Source: Chitinibacter fontanus (GTDB lineage: Bacteria > Pseudomonadota > Gammaproteobacteria > Burkholderiales > Chitinibacteraceae). From it: DNA of 64,000 nt. The position numbers and the translations under genes were made by a program. Of this stretch, positions 16,715-26,973 are shown piece after piece; positions within the stretch are counted from its first letter, which is position 1; each line of letters starts with the position of its first letter. The stretch covers positions 2,941,665-3,005,664 of the forward strand of contig NZ_CP058952.1 of the NCBI RefSeq assembly GCF_013423785.1, given 5' to 3'. The notes beneath the pieces were generated by a model. That model was not told the DNA's origin. It did not search any database and worked only from the letters and a program-made list of their open reading frames with translations.

Positions 16715-18639
16715 ATGGCACGCATCCCAGAGGATTTCATTCAGGATTTGCTCAACCGCGTTGATATTATCGACGTGGTTGAACGCTATTTGCCGCTCAA
16801 AAAGGCGGGCCAGAATTACATGGCCTGCTGTCCGTTCCATAAAGAAAAATCCCCGTCATTTACTGTTAGCCAGACCAAGCAGTTTTACCATTGCTTTGGT
16901 TGCGGCGCACACGGCTCCGCCTTGAGTTTTGTGATGGAGCATCAGGCGCTGAGTTTTCCCGATGCCGTGCGCCAGTTGGCTGAATCAGTCGGCATGCAGG
17001 TGCCGGTGGAAGATAAGCCACAAACCGAAGAGCAAAAAAAAGCACCCGGCATCTACGATGTGCTTAAAACGGCGTTTGATTTTTATCGTGCTCAATTAAA
17101 GACCGCGCCACAGGCGATTGAATATTTCAAAAAACGCGGGGTGACGGGTAAAACTGCAGCACGTTTTGGTCTGGGTTTTGCGCCGGGTGGCGATGATTGG
17201 CAGCCGCTGAAGAGTGCATTTCCTGATTACGACTGGAATAAAGTCTTGGCCGATGCGGGCTTGGTGATTGATAAGGAGGAGTCCAAGCGTCGTTACGATC
17301 GTTTTCGTGATCGGGTGATGTTCCCAATTATGAATCAGCGCAGCCAGATTATCGGCTTTGGTGGTCGTGTAATGGGGCAGGGCGAGCCGAAATATCTCAA
17401 TTCACCCGAAACCCCTGTTTTTGAAAAGGGTCGCGAGCTGTACGGACTGCCACAAGCGCGTGCGGCCATTCGCGATCACGGTCGCGTGCTGGTTGCCGAA
17501 GGGTATATGGATGTGGTGATGTTGCATCAGCACGGCGTCGAATATGCGGTGGCCTCTTTGGGGACGGCTTGTACCCCGAGCACATTCGCAAGTTGCTCAA
17601 ATTGGCCGACGAAGTGGTGTTTGGCTTTGATGGTGATAAAGCTGGGCGCCGCGCTGCATGGCGGGCGCTGGAAAACAGCATGCCCGAAGTGCGTGATGGT
17701 AAAGAGTTGCGCTTTTTATTTTTGCCGGCCGAGCATGATCCTGACTCGTATGTGCAGCAATTTGGTAAGGCGCAATTTGAGCAATTGATTGCGCAAGATG
17801 CCTTACCTTTGTCGCAGTACCTGCTTAAAGAGTTGTCGGCTCAAGTTGATTTAACGATGGAAGAGGGGCGGGCAAAATTATTGCGTTTGACGCAGCCTTA
17901 TCTTGAACAACTGAGTCTTGCCCCCATTTTGAAATTAATGCTAAGTAAGCGTCTGGCTGAATTGTGTCAGTTGACGATGGATGAAATGAGTCTGCTTCTA
18001 AGTGGGGTATCTGCTGGTAAGTCAAGTAGTAATTACTCAGCAGGGCAATACGAGAGCGGGGCATCTTTCGAGTTTTCTGGGTATGCTGGTGGCGCAGAAG
18101 TTGCCTATGCTCGTCCTAAGCGGCAGTTTCAAACTAAGCAGTGGCAGCCGAAGAGTGGTGGCCAAGGTAAGCGCTGGCGTAATGACGAGCCGCAGCGAGT
18201 GCCCTTGCCACCGCGGCCGCGGCAAGATCCGCTATTAAGGGTTTTGCAGCTGGTGCTGTTTCGGCCTGCTTTGCTGCAGGCGTGTGAGCCCTTGGAGTTG
18301 GGGTGGGGGCAGCAAGGATTTATTGGTGGAGTGCGTATGGTATTACAGTATGCACGTGCGCATCCGGATGTTTCTGCCCCTGCTTTGCTTGAGCATTGGC
18401 GTGATGAGCCTTTGTACGAGCGCTTGCTGCAGGTGCAGGCCGAGTCACAAGGGATGTTTGATCGGTTTGAAGAGGCCGAGCTGCACGAAGAGTTACAAGA
18501 AACCCTACAAACTGCTGCGCAGACTCAGGATCGAAGTTCTACACTGGATCGCAAAGCCCAGTTGGAATATCGGGATGCAAATGGCGGTTTGACCGATGAC
18601 GAGCGCGAAGAGTATCTGGCTTTGTTGCTGCGTAAATAG
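16715..18639 (+). CDS. dnaG: DNA primase DnaG (apparent -1 frameshift at 17574-17577)
   Basis: Primase that lays RNA primers at the replication fork. Frame 1 gives the zinc domain (C39, H42, C60, C63: CCPFHKEKSPSF...YHCFGCGAHG) and the start of the TOPRIM core (VLVAEGYMDVVMLHQ). At about 17574 the reading frame is lost; the rest (PEHIRKLLKLADEVVFGFDGD...AAWRALE, then a C-terminal DnaB-binding domain) continues in the next frame to 18639. One extra C in the CCCC run 17574-17577 would restore a full protein of about 641 residues. As dnaG is essential, a sequencing error is the simplest explanation; programmed slippage is less likely. It lies upstream of rpoD. Confidence 0.9.
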
Positions 18640-18691
18640 TTTATGTTTTGCTTAAAATCGGCAATTTTTTTGCCAAACGGATCAGACCTTC

Positions 18692-18721
18692 GGGACAAGA
18701 GTGCCCTAGTTCTGGTATAAT
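18692..18721 (+). promoter_or_regulatory. Promoter of rpoD
   Basis: Perfect -10 TATAAT (18716-18721) with an extended TGG before it; the -35 (GGGACA, 18692-18697, 18-base spacer) is weak. It lies in the gap between dnaG and rpoD, 32 bases before the rpoD start, allowing rpoD expression apart from the operon promoter. Confidence 0.65.
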
Positions 18722-18753
18722 TTTCGGTTTTGCTAGACACACCAAGTAGAGTC

Positions 18754-20688
18754 ATGGCAGCAGATAAAAAATACGACAAAGAAAACCCTGAATTGAGCGG
18801 CAAATCAGAGCCAGAAAAGCTGGATCCTGAGGCGCGTAAGGCCAAGTTCAAAACGCTGATTGTGCTCGGTAAAGAGCGCGGCTACCTCACGTACGCAGAA
18901 ATCAACGACCACCTCCCTGAAGACATGTTGGATGCCGAGCAAATCGAAGGCATTATCAGCATGATTTCGAATATGGGCATTCAGGTCTACGATGAAGCGC
19001 CAGATGCCGAAGACTTGCTGATGTCTGACGCGCCAGCCGCCGTCGCCGACGAAGATGCCGCTGAAGAAGCCGAAGCTGCGCTGTCATCGGTTGATGCTGA
19101 GTTTGGCCGCACAACTGACCCGGTCCGCATGTATATGCGTGAAATGGGCACCGTTGAGCTGTTGACGCGCGAGGGCGAGATTGAAATCGCCAAACGCATT
19201 GAAGATGGCTTGCGTCACATGATTACCGCCATTTCTGCGTGCCCGACTACAATTGGTCAAATTATCGACTTGGTCGATCAGGGCTTGAACGACGAAATCC
19301 GCATCGATGATGTGATTGATGGATTTATCGATCCGAACGCCGTCGAGGAAGAAGAGCAAGAGCCAGATCTACCCGATCCAGACGCAATTGCTGATGAATC
19401 GGATGGCGACGAAGACGAAGATGAAGACGACGGTGGTGCTGCTGCCGCCAGTGCCAATCTTGAGTTACTGAAAACGCAAGCGCGCGAGTGTTTCGAGCGT
19501 GTGCGTGATCTGTACACCAAGATGCTGGCAGCTCTGGATAAAGACGGCACCAATAGTCCGAAATACCAAGAATACCAACAAGCAATTGCAGCGGAATTCC
19601 AAACAATTCGCTTCTCTGCGCGTCAAGTAGAGTCTTTGTGTGATGTGATGCGTGGCATGGTCGATGATATTCGAACCCATGAGCGCCAGATCATGGACTT
19701 GTGTACTCGCCGCGTGGGTATGCCGCGTGAGCACTTTATCAAAGTGTTCCCTGGTCGTGAAACTGATCTGACTTGGGTGCCAGAAGAAATTGCTGCCGAG
19801 CATAGCTATTCCGGCGTGATGTATCGCTACAAACACGCGATCATGGAAAAGCAGCAAAAGTTGAACGAGCTGCAAGACGATTCGCGCATCAGTATTAAAG
19901 AATTGAAAGAAATTTCGCGTCAAATGAGTACCGGTGAAGCGAAAGCGCGCCGTGCGAAACGTGAGATGATCGAGGCTAACTTGCGTCTCGTGATTTCGAT
20001 TGCCAAAAAATACACCAACCGCGGTTTGCAATTCCTTGATTTGATTCAGGAAGGCAATATCGGCTTGATGAAAGCAGTGGATAAATTCGAATATCGTCGT
20101 GGCTATAAGTTTTCAACTTATGCCACTTGGTGGATCCGTCAGGCGATTACCCGCTCGATTGCCGACCAAGCGCGCACGATTCGTATCCCGGTGCATATGA
20201 TCGAAACGATCAACAAAATGAACCGTATCCAACGACAAATCCTGCAAGAAACTGGTTTGGAAGCGACGCCGGAAGAATTGGCTGAACGCATGGAAATGCC
20301 GGAAGACAAAATCCGCAAGATTTTGAAAATCGCCAAAGAACCGATTTCGATGGAAACACCGATTGGCGATGATGATGATTCGCACCTCGGTGATTTTATC
20401 GAAGACCAGAATAATATGGCGCCAGCAGATGCGGCCGTATATGCGGGTCTACGTGAAGCCACTAAGGAAGTGCTCGACACACTAACGCCACGCGAAGCTA
20501 AAGTACTGCGTATGCGTTTCGGTATTGATATGAGCACCGATCACACGCTGGAAGAGGTTGGTAAGCAGTTTGATGTGACGCGTGAGCGTATTCGTCAGAT
20601 TGAAGCCAAGGCACTGCGTAAGCTGCGTCACCCAACGCGTTCAGAAAGATTGAAATCTTTCATTGAAAATGCGGCCAGTGAGCAGTAA
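18754..20688 (+). CDS. rpoD: RNA polymerase sigma factor RpoD (sigma-70)
   Basis: The primary sigma factor, 644 residues. The ATG at 18754 gives [13 protein letters not shown]; a TTG further up is not preferred. Region 1.1 (about 25-85), region 1.2 with [11 protein letters not shown], an acidic non-conserved insert ([10 protein letters not shown] around 210), then regions 2-4: [48 protein letters not shown] (region 2.4, -10 recognition), and region 4.2 [20 protein letters not shown] (-35 recognition). It is last of the rpsU-yqeY-GNAT-dnaG-rpoD cluster and has its own promoter. Confidence 0.97.
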   Translation: MAADKKYDKENPELSGKSEPEKLDPEARKAKFKTLIVLGKERGYLTYAEINDHLPEDMLDAEQIEGIISMISNMGIQVYDEAPDAEDLLMSDAPAAVADEDAAEEAEAALSSVDAEFGRTTDPVRMYMREMGTVELLTREGEIEIAKRIEDGLRHMITAISACPTTIGQIIDLVDQGLNDEIRIDDVIDGFIDPNAVEEEEQEPDLPDPDAIADESDGDEDEDEDDGGAAAASANLELLKTQARECFERVRDLYTKMLAALDKDGTNSPKYQEYQQAIAAEFQTIRFSARQVESLCDVMRGMVDDIRTHERQIMDLCTRRVGMPREHFIKVFPGRETDLTWVPEEIAAEHSYSGVMYRYKHAIMEKQQKLNELQDDSRISIKELKEISRQMSTGEAKARRAKREMIEANLRLVISIAKKYTNRGLQFLDLIQEGNIGLMKAVDKFEYRRGYKFSTYATWWIRQAITRSIADQARTIRIPVHMIETINKMNRIQRQILQETGLEATPEELAERMEMPEDKIRKILKIAKEPISMETPIGDDDDSHLGDFIEDQNNMAPADAAVYAGLREATKEVLDTLTPREAKVLRMRFGIDMSTDHTLEEVGKQFDVTRERIRQIEAKALRKLRHPTRSERLKSFIENAASEQ

Positions 20689-20736
20689 AATAGCGCCTCT
20701 TTCGAATTTGCTTAGGCCAGATTCGATACAGATTAC

Positions 20737-20813
20737 GGGCCCATAGCTCAGTTGGTTAGAGCAGAGGACTCATAATCCTTTGGTCCACGGTTCAAGTCCG
20801 TGTGGGCCCACCA
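20737..20813 (+). tRNA. tRNA with CAT anticodon, probably tRNA-Ile2
   Basis: A 77-base cloverleaf: acceptor GGGCCCA/TGGGCCC, D stem GCTC/GAGC, anticodon stem GAGGA/TCCTT with loop CTCATAA, T stem CACGG/CCGTG with loop TTCAAGT, discriminator A and encoded CCA. The CAT anticodon belongs to initiator or elongator tRNA-Met or to tRNA-Ile2 (lysidine-modified). It lacks the initiator mismatch. The TTGGTC and TTCAAGTCC stretches resemble E. coli ileX, which also lies close to rpoD, so Ile2 is favoured over elongator Met. Confidence 0.93.
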
Positions 20814-20817
20814 TTCA

Positions 20818-20850
20818 AAAGCACTTAGCGGAGACGCTAAGTGCTTTTTT
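20818..20850 (+). terminator. Terminator of the tRNA / rpoD transcript
   Basis: Perfect 13-bp stem AAAGCACTTAGCG (20818-20830) / CGCTAAGTGCTTT (20835-20847), loop GAGA, T run to 20850. It lies 4 bases after the tRNA CCA end. Confidence 0.95.
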
Positions 20851-21017
20851 GTTTGAGACATCCTCCTCTGACATACTTTAGTCATTACAACAATCAAAAC
20901 AGCGCTAATGCGGTTAGCGCGATATTTGTCATCCGAGCAGCCAATTACTAAGCAAAATCACTGAGTTGTCATTGAGTCGTGCGTATAATTTCGGAATCTG
21001 ACAGTGATAGACATGGA

Positions 21018-21728
21018 ATGAAAAAGAATCCCGCCAAATGGCAACAAATTAGTACTGTACTTTCGGATGAAATTGCGCGAAAGCAGTTAACAGGGCAGCT
21101 ACCGATCGAGCCCTTGCTTGCAGAGCGATTTATGGTTAATCGCCATACGGTGCGGCGAGCGTTGCAAGAGCTTGAGTTACTGGGCTTAGTGCGTATTGAG
21201 CAAGGCCGCGGCACCTTTGTGCAGGAAGATTTGATTGCGTACCGAATGGGGCATCGTGCTCGCTTCTCGCATAGTTTGGCTGCACAAAGTTTGGTTGGGC
21301 AGACCAAAATCCTCAAACATGCCTTTGAAATAGCTAGCGAGGAAGTCTGCAAAATGCTGGCGATTCCGCTAGGGAGCGAGGTGCTGCGGATCGACGCACA
21401 CGATTATGCCGAAGGGCAGGTTGTGGGGGTCACTACCGAATTTTTGCCGTTGCCACGTTTTGTACATTTTGCCGAACTACTTGAACAGTATGGCGTGATG
21501 TCTGAAGCGCTGCGCGCATCAGGGATTGTTGGAATGTCACGCAAAATGTCGAGAATCACGGCACGCTTGCCACGGCCTGAAGTCGCAGCACAATTGGCTC
21601 AGCCAAAAACGCAGCCTATTTTATATGTGGAAAGCGTTTATCAAGATGGCGAAGGACAAATTCTGGAATATGGCATTACCCGTTTTGCAGCTAATGCCAT
21701 TCAACTAGTGCTTGAGCCAGAAATTTAA
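21018..21728 (+). CDS. phnF: GntR/HutC-type regulator, PhnF-like
   Basis: A 236-residue regulator. The N-terminal winged helix (about 10-75) contains LAERFMVNRHTVRRALQELE and IEQGRGTFV; the C-terminal UTRA effector domain spans about 90-230. The ATG at 21018 is preceded by a poor ribosome site; a TATAAT at 20984-20989 may be its -10. Size and N-terminal fold match PhnF, the repressor of phosphonate genes. It is convergent with the AEP catabolic operon. The two palindromes with CTAGA cores before phnW (25177) and phnS (29771) are its likely operators; HutC-type regulators favour TCTAGA-like cores. No such palindrome is seen before phnF itself. Confidence 0.8.
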   Translation: MKKNPAKWQQISTVLSDEIARKQLTGQLPIEPLLAERFMVNRHTVRRALQELELLGLVRIEQGRGTFVQEDLIAYRMGHRARFSHSLAAQSLVGQTKILKHAFEIASEEVCKMLAIPLGSEVLRIDAHDYAEGQVVGVTTEFLPLPRFVHFAELLEQYGVMSEALRASGIVGMSRKMSRITARLPRPEVAAQLAQPKTQPILYVESVYQDGEGQILEYGITRFAANAIQLVLEPEI

Positions 21729-21732
21729 AAAG

Positions 21733-21779
21733 GGTATATCCATCCAGCTATCAAAAATATTGGCCTAGGTGGATATACC
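21733..21779. repeat. Dispersed ~50-bp GGGTAT...ATACCC element, copy B
   Basis: Perfect 10-bp arms GGTATATCCA (21733-21742) and TGGATATACC (21770-21779), with an inner part containing CAGCTATCAAAAATATTGG and CCTAGG. It lies between the convergent phnF and the FAD oxidoreductase gene and may form a long hairpin at both 3' ends. Confidence 0.7.
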
Positions 21780-21786
21780 AAATCAA

Positions 21787-23205
21787 TTAATGGTGATCAG
21801 ATTTGCCCGCTGCTGCGGCAAAACGCGCCAACCACTGATCCCACCAGCGAGGCGAACGTTCGGCATCTTCCGCATTTTCTTTCCGGCGAATCGCGTTGCG
21901 TACCATGATAGAGCCAAGCCAGCGGATCGGCTCAGGCGGGAAATGCCCCAACGGCCCGCTGACCAAGGCACACGTGCGCCAGCCCTCGGCTTCCTCGCGC
22001 ACCATGCTGGCCAAAATCTGCCCGCCCAAATAGCAGGTGCTGACGCCATTGCCGGAATAACCAAAGCCGTAAACGATATTGGGCTGTTGATCCAGCTGGC
22101 CAAAAAATGGTAAGCCTGTCACCGAGCGATCGGATGCTCCGCTCCACGATGCGGCGATAGGCACGTCGGCCAGTTGAGGGAAAAAGCGCCGGATGGCTTG
22201 CCGTAACATCGGTACGTATTGGCTGGCTTGATCAAAACTCGCCAGCATACGTCCGGCAAAGGCAAAGGTATTGCCGCCCTTACCCAGCATTAAGCGGCCA
22301 TCGCGGGTGCGGCGATAATAATGGACAAAAATCCGCGAATCACACACCGCCGCACCGTGGTTTAAGCCCTGTTGCGCCAATTGTTCGGGGCAAGGCTCGG
22401 TAATCACCATATCGGACGACACCAGCGCGATGCTGCGCGCAAACTGGCGAAACTGGCTGGCCATCCACGCATTCAGCGCCAGTACGACTTTGGTGGCTCG
22501 CACCGAACCAGCAGGCGTACGCAGCAGCGCAGGCTGACCATAATCTATGCCAAGCATTGGGGTATTTTCATAAATCCGTACGCCCATCTGCTCGGCAACC
22601 CGCGCTAAGCCGCGCACCAGCAGCGCTGGTTGTACACTGCCAGCGATTGGCGAAAACTCGCCCGCCAGATGCGCATTGGAACCGGTTTTGGCTTTGAGTT
22701 CATCCGCTGCTAAGCTGCGCCAACTATTGATGCGCTGCGCATCCAGCTCAGCAAGCACGGCATCCATCGCGCCCAATTGGGCCTGATTCGTTGCGGTATA
22801 CACCGCGCCATCGAGTTCCAACTCGGCATCGAGCTGATGCGTTCGGCAAAAATCGGCCATCGCCAATACCGCCGCTTCCGACCCTTTGACGATGCGCACC
22901 GCTTCTGCCTCGCCAAATAGCCGCCGTAAAGTCAGGTATTTCGGTGCCAAGGTCAGCACACAACCGCCATTGCGCCCCGACGCGCCGCTGCCGCACAGGT
23001 TTTTTTCCAGAATGACAACATCCAACTCAGGCTGCGCCTGTTTCAGCTGAATCGCGGTCCACAGCCCGGTGTAACCGCCGCCAACAATGCACACATCGGC
23101 GGTAATTGATTCGGCCAGTGGCGCTCGATTCAGCGGCGCGTGGTCTTGCTCCCGCTTCAGTGCTTGCGCCATCCAGTACGGCTGAAACTCGTCGCACACA
23201 CTCAT
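21787..23205 (-). CDS. FAD-dependent oxidoreductase of the AEP operon
   Basis: A 472-residue DAO-family amine oxidase/dehydrogenase. The Rossmann motif [18 protein letters not shown] (about 38-55) binds FAD, and [19 protein letters not shown] is the second flavin contact typical of PuuB/OrdL-like enzymes. The C-terminus carries [13 protein letters not shown]. It overlaps phnX by 4 bases and is the last gene of the phnW-phnX operon. Oxidoreductases of this type in AEP clusters are thought to oxidise AEP or N-alkylated AEP to phosphonoacetaldehyde, the phnX substrate. That role is inferred from context; the sequence alone supports only an amine-oxidising flavoprotein. Confidence 0.82.
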   Translation of the reverse strand: MSVCDEFQPYWMAQALKREQDHAPLNRAPLAESITADVCIVGGGYTGLWTAIQLKQAQPELDVVILEKNLCGSGASGRNGGCVLTLAPKYLTLRRLFGEAEAVRIVKGSEAAVLAMADFCRTHQLDAELELDGAVYTATNQAQLGAMDAVLAELDAQRINSWRSLAADELKAKTGSNAHLAGEFSPIAGSVQPALLVRGLARVAEQMGVRIYENTPMLGIDYGQPALLRTPAGSVRATKVVLALNAWMASQFRQFARSIALVSSDMVITEPCPEQLAQQGLNHGAAVCDSRIFVHYYRRTRDGRLMLGKGGNTFAFAGRMLASFDQASQYVPMLRQAIRRFFPQLADVPIAASWSGASDRSVTGLPFFGQLDQQPNIVYGFGYSGNGVSTCYLGGQILASMVREEAEGWRTCALVSGPLGHFPPEPIRWLGSIMVRNAIRRKENAEDAERSPRWWDQWLARFAAAAGKSDHH

Positions 23206-24038
23206 GGTCGTTCACCACGTGCCAAGCGTGCCCCGATATCGGCAATCACCGGCATTAAATTAGCGATGCTATCAATCACATAATGCGCACCGGCTTGCGC
23301 GAGTTTCTCATTCGCCACACTGCGGCGCTGCGCCTGTTGTTCGGCGTCCAGCGCATCCCATTCATCTTGCGTTAGCCCGACTTCATTGCCGCTGATGGCC
23401 AGCCCGACCGTCCACATGCCTGCGTTCAAACCTTCGGCAATGCCGGGTACGGTGTCATCTACTTTAACGCAAGCGGCCACTTGGCCGATGCCCAGCTCAA
23501 TCACATTGGCCAGCGCCATCCATGGCCCGGGGCGTGCGCCCGCCGCTAAATCGTCGGCCGCGACGATATGATCTGGGCTAAAACCTGCTTGCGCGGCGAG
23601 TGGCGTCAACTGCGCCATTACCGCGCGTGGGTAGCCAGTGCAGCTACCGATTTTGAGGCCCTGCGCGCGAAGCTGCGCGATGGTGTCGATCGCACCGCGA
23701 ATCGGCTGTGAAAAATGGCCTACTTGTTCGATCTGCAATGGCATAAACAGCGCATAGATGCGATCAACATCGGCATCGCTCATTGTGCTGCCAAATTTGG
23801 CCTGCCAACGCGCCGACACCGACGGGATTTGCCCAACCGCTTTGATGTGATCCCATTTAGCCATCCCCATCGGCGCGCGCGCCTCGGCCAAGCTGATTTC
23901 TACGCCAATCTGGCTAAAGGCCTGAACCAAGACTTGCGTTGGCGCGAACGAGCCAAAATCAAGTACGGTACCAGCCCAATCGAAAATCACCGCCTCCAGT
24001 GGGCCGCATTTTTGGGGATGTTGTGGCTTAATTTGCAT
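23202..24038 (-). CDS. phnX: Phosphonoacetaldehyde hydrolase (phosphonatase)
   Basis: A 278-residue HAD-superfamily enzyme that cleaves the C-P bond of phosphonoacetaldehyde to acetaldehyde and phosphate. The nucleophile Asp is in [16 protein letters not shown] (D20) and the Schiff-base Lys in [12 protein letters not shown] (K61), the two residues that define phosphonatase. [10 protein letters not shown] and [13 protein letters not shown] are the other HAD motifs. I chose the ATG at 24038 (AGGATAA upstream; usual N-terminal length); a GTG/ATG pair at 24068/24065 overlapping the phnW stop is possible. Follows phnW, which makes its substrate from AEP. Confidence 0.95.
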   Translation of the reverse strand: MQIKPQHPQKCGPLEAVIFDWAGTVLDFGSFAPTQVLVQAFSQIGVEISLAEARAPMGMAKWDHIKAVGQIPSVSARWQAKFGSTMSDADVDRIYALFMPLQIEQVGHFSQPIRGAIDTIAQLRAQGLKIGSCTGYPRAVMAQLTPLAAQAGFSPDHIVAADDLAAGARPGPWMALANVIELGIGQVAACVKVDDTVPGIAEGLNAGMWTVGLAISGNEVGLTQDEWDALDAEQQAQRRSVANEKLAQAGAHYVIDSIANLMPVIADIGARLARGERP

Positions 24039-24064
24039 GGTATTTATCCTGTTTAAAGAGTTCA

Positions 24065-25165
24065 TCACAACCAGCCGTGCTGGTTGAGCACATCAACAAT
24101 CGCGTGTGCGGCTTGCTCTAAAGCGGCGGACTCAATCGCGCCAATGCAGCCAACACGGAAGGTTTCTACTTCGGTGAGTTTGCCCGGATACAGCAAAAAG
24201 CCGCGTTCGCGCATCGCTTGATAAAACGTCGCAAAACGGTAGTCCGGATGCGCTGGCGCATAGAAAGTCATGATGATCGGCGCTTGTAGCTCAGGCTGTA
24301 AAAACAGCCGCAACCCAGCTGCCTGCAAGCGGGTAATCAACACTTCGGCATTGGCTTGGTAGCGCGCCAAGCGTACGGGGCGGCCGCCTTCGGCCAAGTA
24401 CTGATCCAGCGCAGCGCGCAGGGCGGCGACCACATGCGTTGGCGGCGTGAAGCGCCATTGGCCGGTGCGCTGCAGATAGTCATATTGATCGGCCAAATCC
24501 AGCGCCAGCGAATTTGAATTGCCTTTGGCCAGCGCAATCGCTGCACGCTGCGCGATGACAAAACCCATGCCCGGCACGCCTTCCAGACATTTGCCCGAAG
24601 CGGCAATCACTGCAGCTATCGGCTGGCGTTGCAGATCAATATCAAGCGCACCAAACGATGACATCGCATCGACAATCAAAGCCCGCCCCTGCGCAGCCAC
24701 AGCTTGCGCAATCGCATCGAGCGGGTTTAGCAAACCGGTCGCCGTTTCGCAATGAATCACGCCGACATGACTGATGCTGTCGTCAGAGCTCAGCGCTGAG
24801 CGCACGGCAATCGGGTCGACGGGCGTGCCATCGGGCCAGCGCAATACGCTGACTTTTCGCCCCATCGTGCTAACAATTTTGGCCATGCGCTCGCCGTAGG
24901 CGCCATTGGCCAATACCAGCATATGCCCGTCGCGGGGCAACAAGGTGCCAATCGCCGCTTCAACGGCAAAGGTGCCCGAGCCTTGCAACGGAATGCAGCA
25001 ATGGCTGTCGCCACCATTGGCAATCGCCAATAGATCAGCGCAAACACTGGCGGTCAGCGCATTAAAATCACCATCCCACGAGCCCCAGTCTTTCAGCATT
25101 GCGGTGCGGGTAGCCAGACTCGTCGTCAGCGGGCCGGGCGTTAGTAATAGTGGAGCTTGTAACAT
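24065..25165 (-). CDS. phnW: 2-aminoethylphosphonate:pyruvate aminotransferase
   Basis: A 366-residue PLP enzyme of fold type I that moves the amino group of AEP to pyruvate, giving phosphonoacetaldehyde and alanine. The start at 25165 has GAGG 5-6 bases upstream. [11 protein letters not shown] at the N-terminus, [24 protein letters not shown] and the PLP lysine in [15 protein letters not shown] (about K192) are the PhnW signatures; RVGCIG near the C-terminus contacts the phosphonate in the family. First gene of phnW-phnX-FAD oxidoreductase. A palindrome lies 12 bases upstream and a hairpin with T run sits between it and the transporter genes. Confidence 0.95.
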   Translation of the reverse strand: MLQAPLLLTPGPLTTSLATRTAMLKDWGSWDGDFNALTASVCADLLAIANGGDSHCCIPLQGSGTFAVEAAIGTLLPRDGHMLVLANGAYGERMAKIVSTMGRKVSVLRWPDGTPVDPIAVRSALSSDDSISHVGVIHCETATGLLNPLDAIAQAVAAQGRALIVDAMSSFGALDIDLQRQPIAAVIAASGKCLEGVPGMGFVIAQRAAIALAKGNSNSLALDLADQYDYLQRTGQWRFTPPTHVVAALRAALDQYLAEGGRPVRLARYQANAEVLITRLQAAGLRLFLQPELQAPIIMTFYAPAHPDYRFATFYQAMRERGFLLYPGKLTEVETFRVGCIGAIESAALEQAAHAIVDVLNQHGWL

Positions 25166-25176
25166 ATCAACCTCAT

Positions 25177-25196
25177 ACATCTAGATGAATTTTTGA
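25177..25196. promoter_or_regulatory. Candidate PhnF operator before phnW
   Basis: The palindrome CATCTAGATG (25178-25187) followed by AATTTTTGA. Eighteen of 20 bases (25177-25196) match a site upstream of phnS (29771-29790). Position just before the phnW ribosome site would let a bound repressor block transcription. Confidence 0.65.
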
Positions 25197-25200
25197 CTCC

Positions 25201-25223
25201 TTAAAAAGCGCATTGCTGCGCTT
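25201..25223 (-). terminator. Hairpin with T run between transporter operon and phnW
   Basis: Minus-strand stem AAGCGCA/TGCGCTT (25223-25217 with 25212-25206), loop of 4, followed by TTTTT (25207-25203 region). It probably ends the phnS-to-permease transcript before phnW; alternatively it attenuates read-through. Confidence 0.6.
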
Positions 25224-25228
25224 GATAA

Positions 25229-25278
25229 GGGGTATTGCTATCTGAAAGCTATATTTATTTGACCTCAACCATATACCC
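25229..25278. repeat. Dispersed ~50-bp GGGTAT...ATACCC element, copy C
   Basis: Left end GGGGTAT (25229-25235), right end ATATACCC (25271-25278), inner part with AAGCTATATTTATTTGACCT. It lies between the permease gene and phnW. Arms are less perfect than in copies B and E. Confidence 0.6.
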
Positions 25279-25287
25279 AGTAGGGTA

Positions 25288-26973
25288 TCAACTACGCCAA
25301 CGCTGGCTATTACGCTGCAATAGCCAGCTCAATACCGCAAAGAGCGCACAGGCAAGCGCTGAGCTGGCGACAATTAAGCTGGCCATCGCTGCGGCCGCCG
25401 CGGTATCCCCGGCGTCGTCCATATTCAGCACCGAGACCGACGCCAGCATCGTATCGGGGGTATAAATAAACACCACGGCCGACACCGTCGTCATCGTGCC
25501 AACAAAGAAATAGCGCGCAATATCGAGCACTGCGGGCAAGCACACCGGCAAAGTTACGCGCCAAGCGGTGAGCCAGAACGGTACTTTGAGCGAAGCGGCC
25601 ACCGCCTCAAACTCGCGATCTAGCTGCTTGAGCGCGGTGACGGCGGTTAAATGCGCGGTGGTATAAAAGTGTGCAATCGAGCACAGCACCAAGATCGCCA
25701 GCGTGCCGTACACACCGTGCAGTGGGTTGGACGGATGGTTAAAGAAAAATACATAGCCCAAGCCCAAAACCAAACCGGGCACCGCCATCGGTAACATCGC
25801 CAACAAATGCAAAGCCTGTCGCCACGGCTGAGCCGCCGCCACTTTTTCGCTTAACCACGCGCCGACAAACACCAACATCGTGCCAAAGACCGCAGTGGCA
25901 AATGACATCTTCAAACTGTTATAAAACGCCACCCAGCCGCCGCCATCGACGTCGTCAAAGTTGAAGTGATTCAGCGAGAATTGCATTTGATACGGCCACA
26001 GCTTGATAAATGCCGCAGCAACCGCCACCCCAAGAATCGCCAGCAAGGCACCGCTCACCAAGGTGCAAAACAGCAAGGCGATGCCATCGCGCAGCGGCTG
26101 GCGCTGCACCACTAACGGCTGTGCGCGCGCGCCGAGCATGGCCTGCTGTTTGCGTTGTGCCAAATGGTCGAGCACAAATGACAGCAGAGCGGGGACCAAC
26201 AGCAGCACGCCAATCACCGCGCCACGGCTAAAGTTTTGCTGGCCAATTACCTGCTTGTAGGCTTCCAGCGCCAGCACATTAAATTGCCCGCCGATTACTT
26301 TGGCCGCGCCAAAATCAATCACCACCAGCGTAAACACCACCACCGCAGCCGAGAGCAGGCCGTAGCGCACGCTAGGCAAGGTCACCGTTAACCATTGGCG
26401 GATTTTGCCCGCGCCCAAGACCGACGCCGCTTCATACAGCCGTGCATCGGCCACTCGCAAAGCGGTGAGCAAAATCATCAAGGCATGCGGAAAGGTGTAA
26501 AACACCTGCGCCAGCACAATGCCCCAAAAGCCATAAATACTGCCGTTGGGAAACCAAGCTTTCAAAATGCCCTGATTACCAAACAAATACACCAGTGCAA
26601 TACCGGGTAATAAGGATGGCGCGAGCAGTGGCAACAAGGCCAGCATCCGCATTAGCCCTTTGCCCGGCATCGCAGTGCGGCACAAGGCAGCGGCATATAG
26701 GTAGGCCAGCGGCAATACAATCAGCGTCGTCATCAAGGCGAGTTGCACGCTGTTGAGTGTACTTTGCCACATACCGGGCACAGCTAAACTGATGGCAATA
26801 CTCTGCCAGCCCCATTGCTGCGTCGCCGGATCAATAAAGGCTTGGCTTAAGATTGCGACCAGCGGGCCAAGCAGCATCAGCCCCAATGCCAGTACACACA
26901 GGCCTGCTAAGCCCCAGGCCACAATTTCGCTGCGTGCGCGTTGCTGAACTGCGTAAAGAATTGCCGCAGTCAT
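25288..26973 (-). CDS. AEP ABC transporter permease (fused double permease)
   Basis: A 561-residue inner-membrane protein with about 12 helices, built from two binding-protein-dependent permease halves (about 15-280 and 300-555). The EAA loops that contact the ATPase are seen as LYEAASVLGAGKIRQWLTVT in half one and FEAVAASLKVPFWLTAWRVT in half two. Fused permeases of this kind occur in the iron(III)/AEP type of transporter (PhnU/PhnV). Start overlaps the ATPase stop by 4 bases. Neighbours phnS, the ATPase and phnW/phnX support AEP as substrate. Confidence 0.88.
   Translation of the reverse strand: MTAAILYAVQQRARSEIVAWGLAGLCVLALGLMLLGPLVAILSQAFIDPATQQWGWQSIAISLAVPGMWQSTLNSVQLALMTTLIVLPLAYLYAAALCRTAMPGKGLMRMLALLPLLAPSLLPGIALVYLFGNQGILKAWFPNGSIYGFWGIVLAQVFYTFPHALMILLTALRVADARLYEAASVLGAGKIRQWLTVTLPSVRYGLLSAAVVVFTLVVIDFGAAKVIGGQFNVLALEAYKQVIGQQNFSRGAVIGVLLLVPALLSFVLDHLAQRKQQAMLGARAQPLVVQRQPLRDGIALLFCTLVSGALLAILGVAVAAAFIKLWPYQMQFSLNHFNFDDVDGGGWVAFYNSLKMSFATAVFGTMLVFVGAWLSEKVAAAQPWRQALHLLAMLPMAVPGLVLGLGYVFFFNHPSNPLHGVYGTLAILVLCSIAHFYTTAHLTAVTALKQLDREFEAVAASLKVPFWLTAWRVTLPVCLPAVLDIARYFFVGTMTTVSAVVFIYTPDTMLASVSVLNMDDAGDTAAAAAMASLIVASSALACALFAVLSWLLQRNSQRWRS

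Noticed and set aside
19465-20031. Minus-strand 188-codon frame opposite rpoD
   Set aside because: Phe/His-rich shadow of rpoD regions 1-2; no ribosome site or known motif.
20966-20989. TTGTCA and TATAAT as a full promoter for the GntR gene
   Set aside because: The spacer would be 12 bases, too short; only the -10 is plausible.
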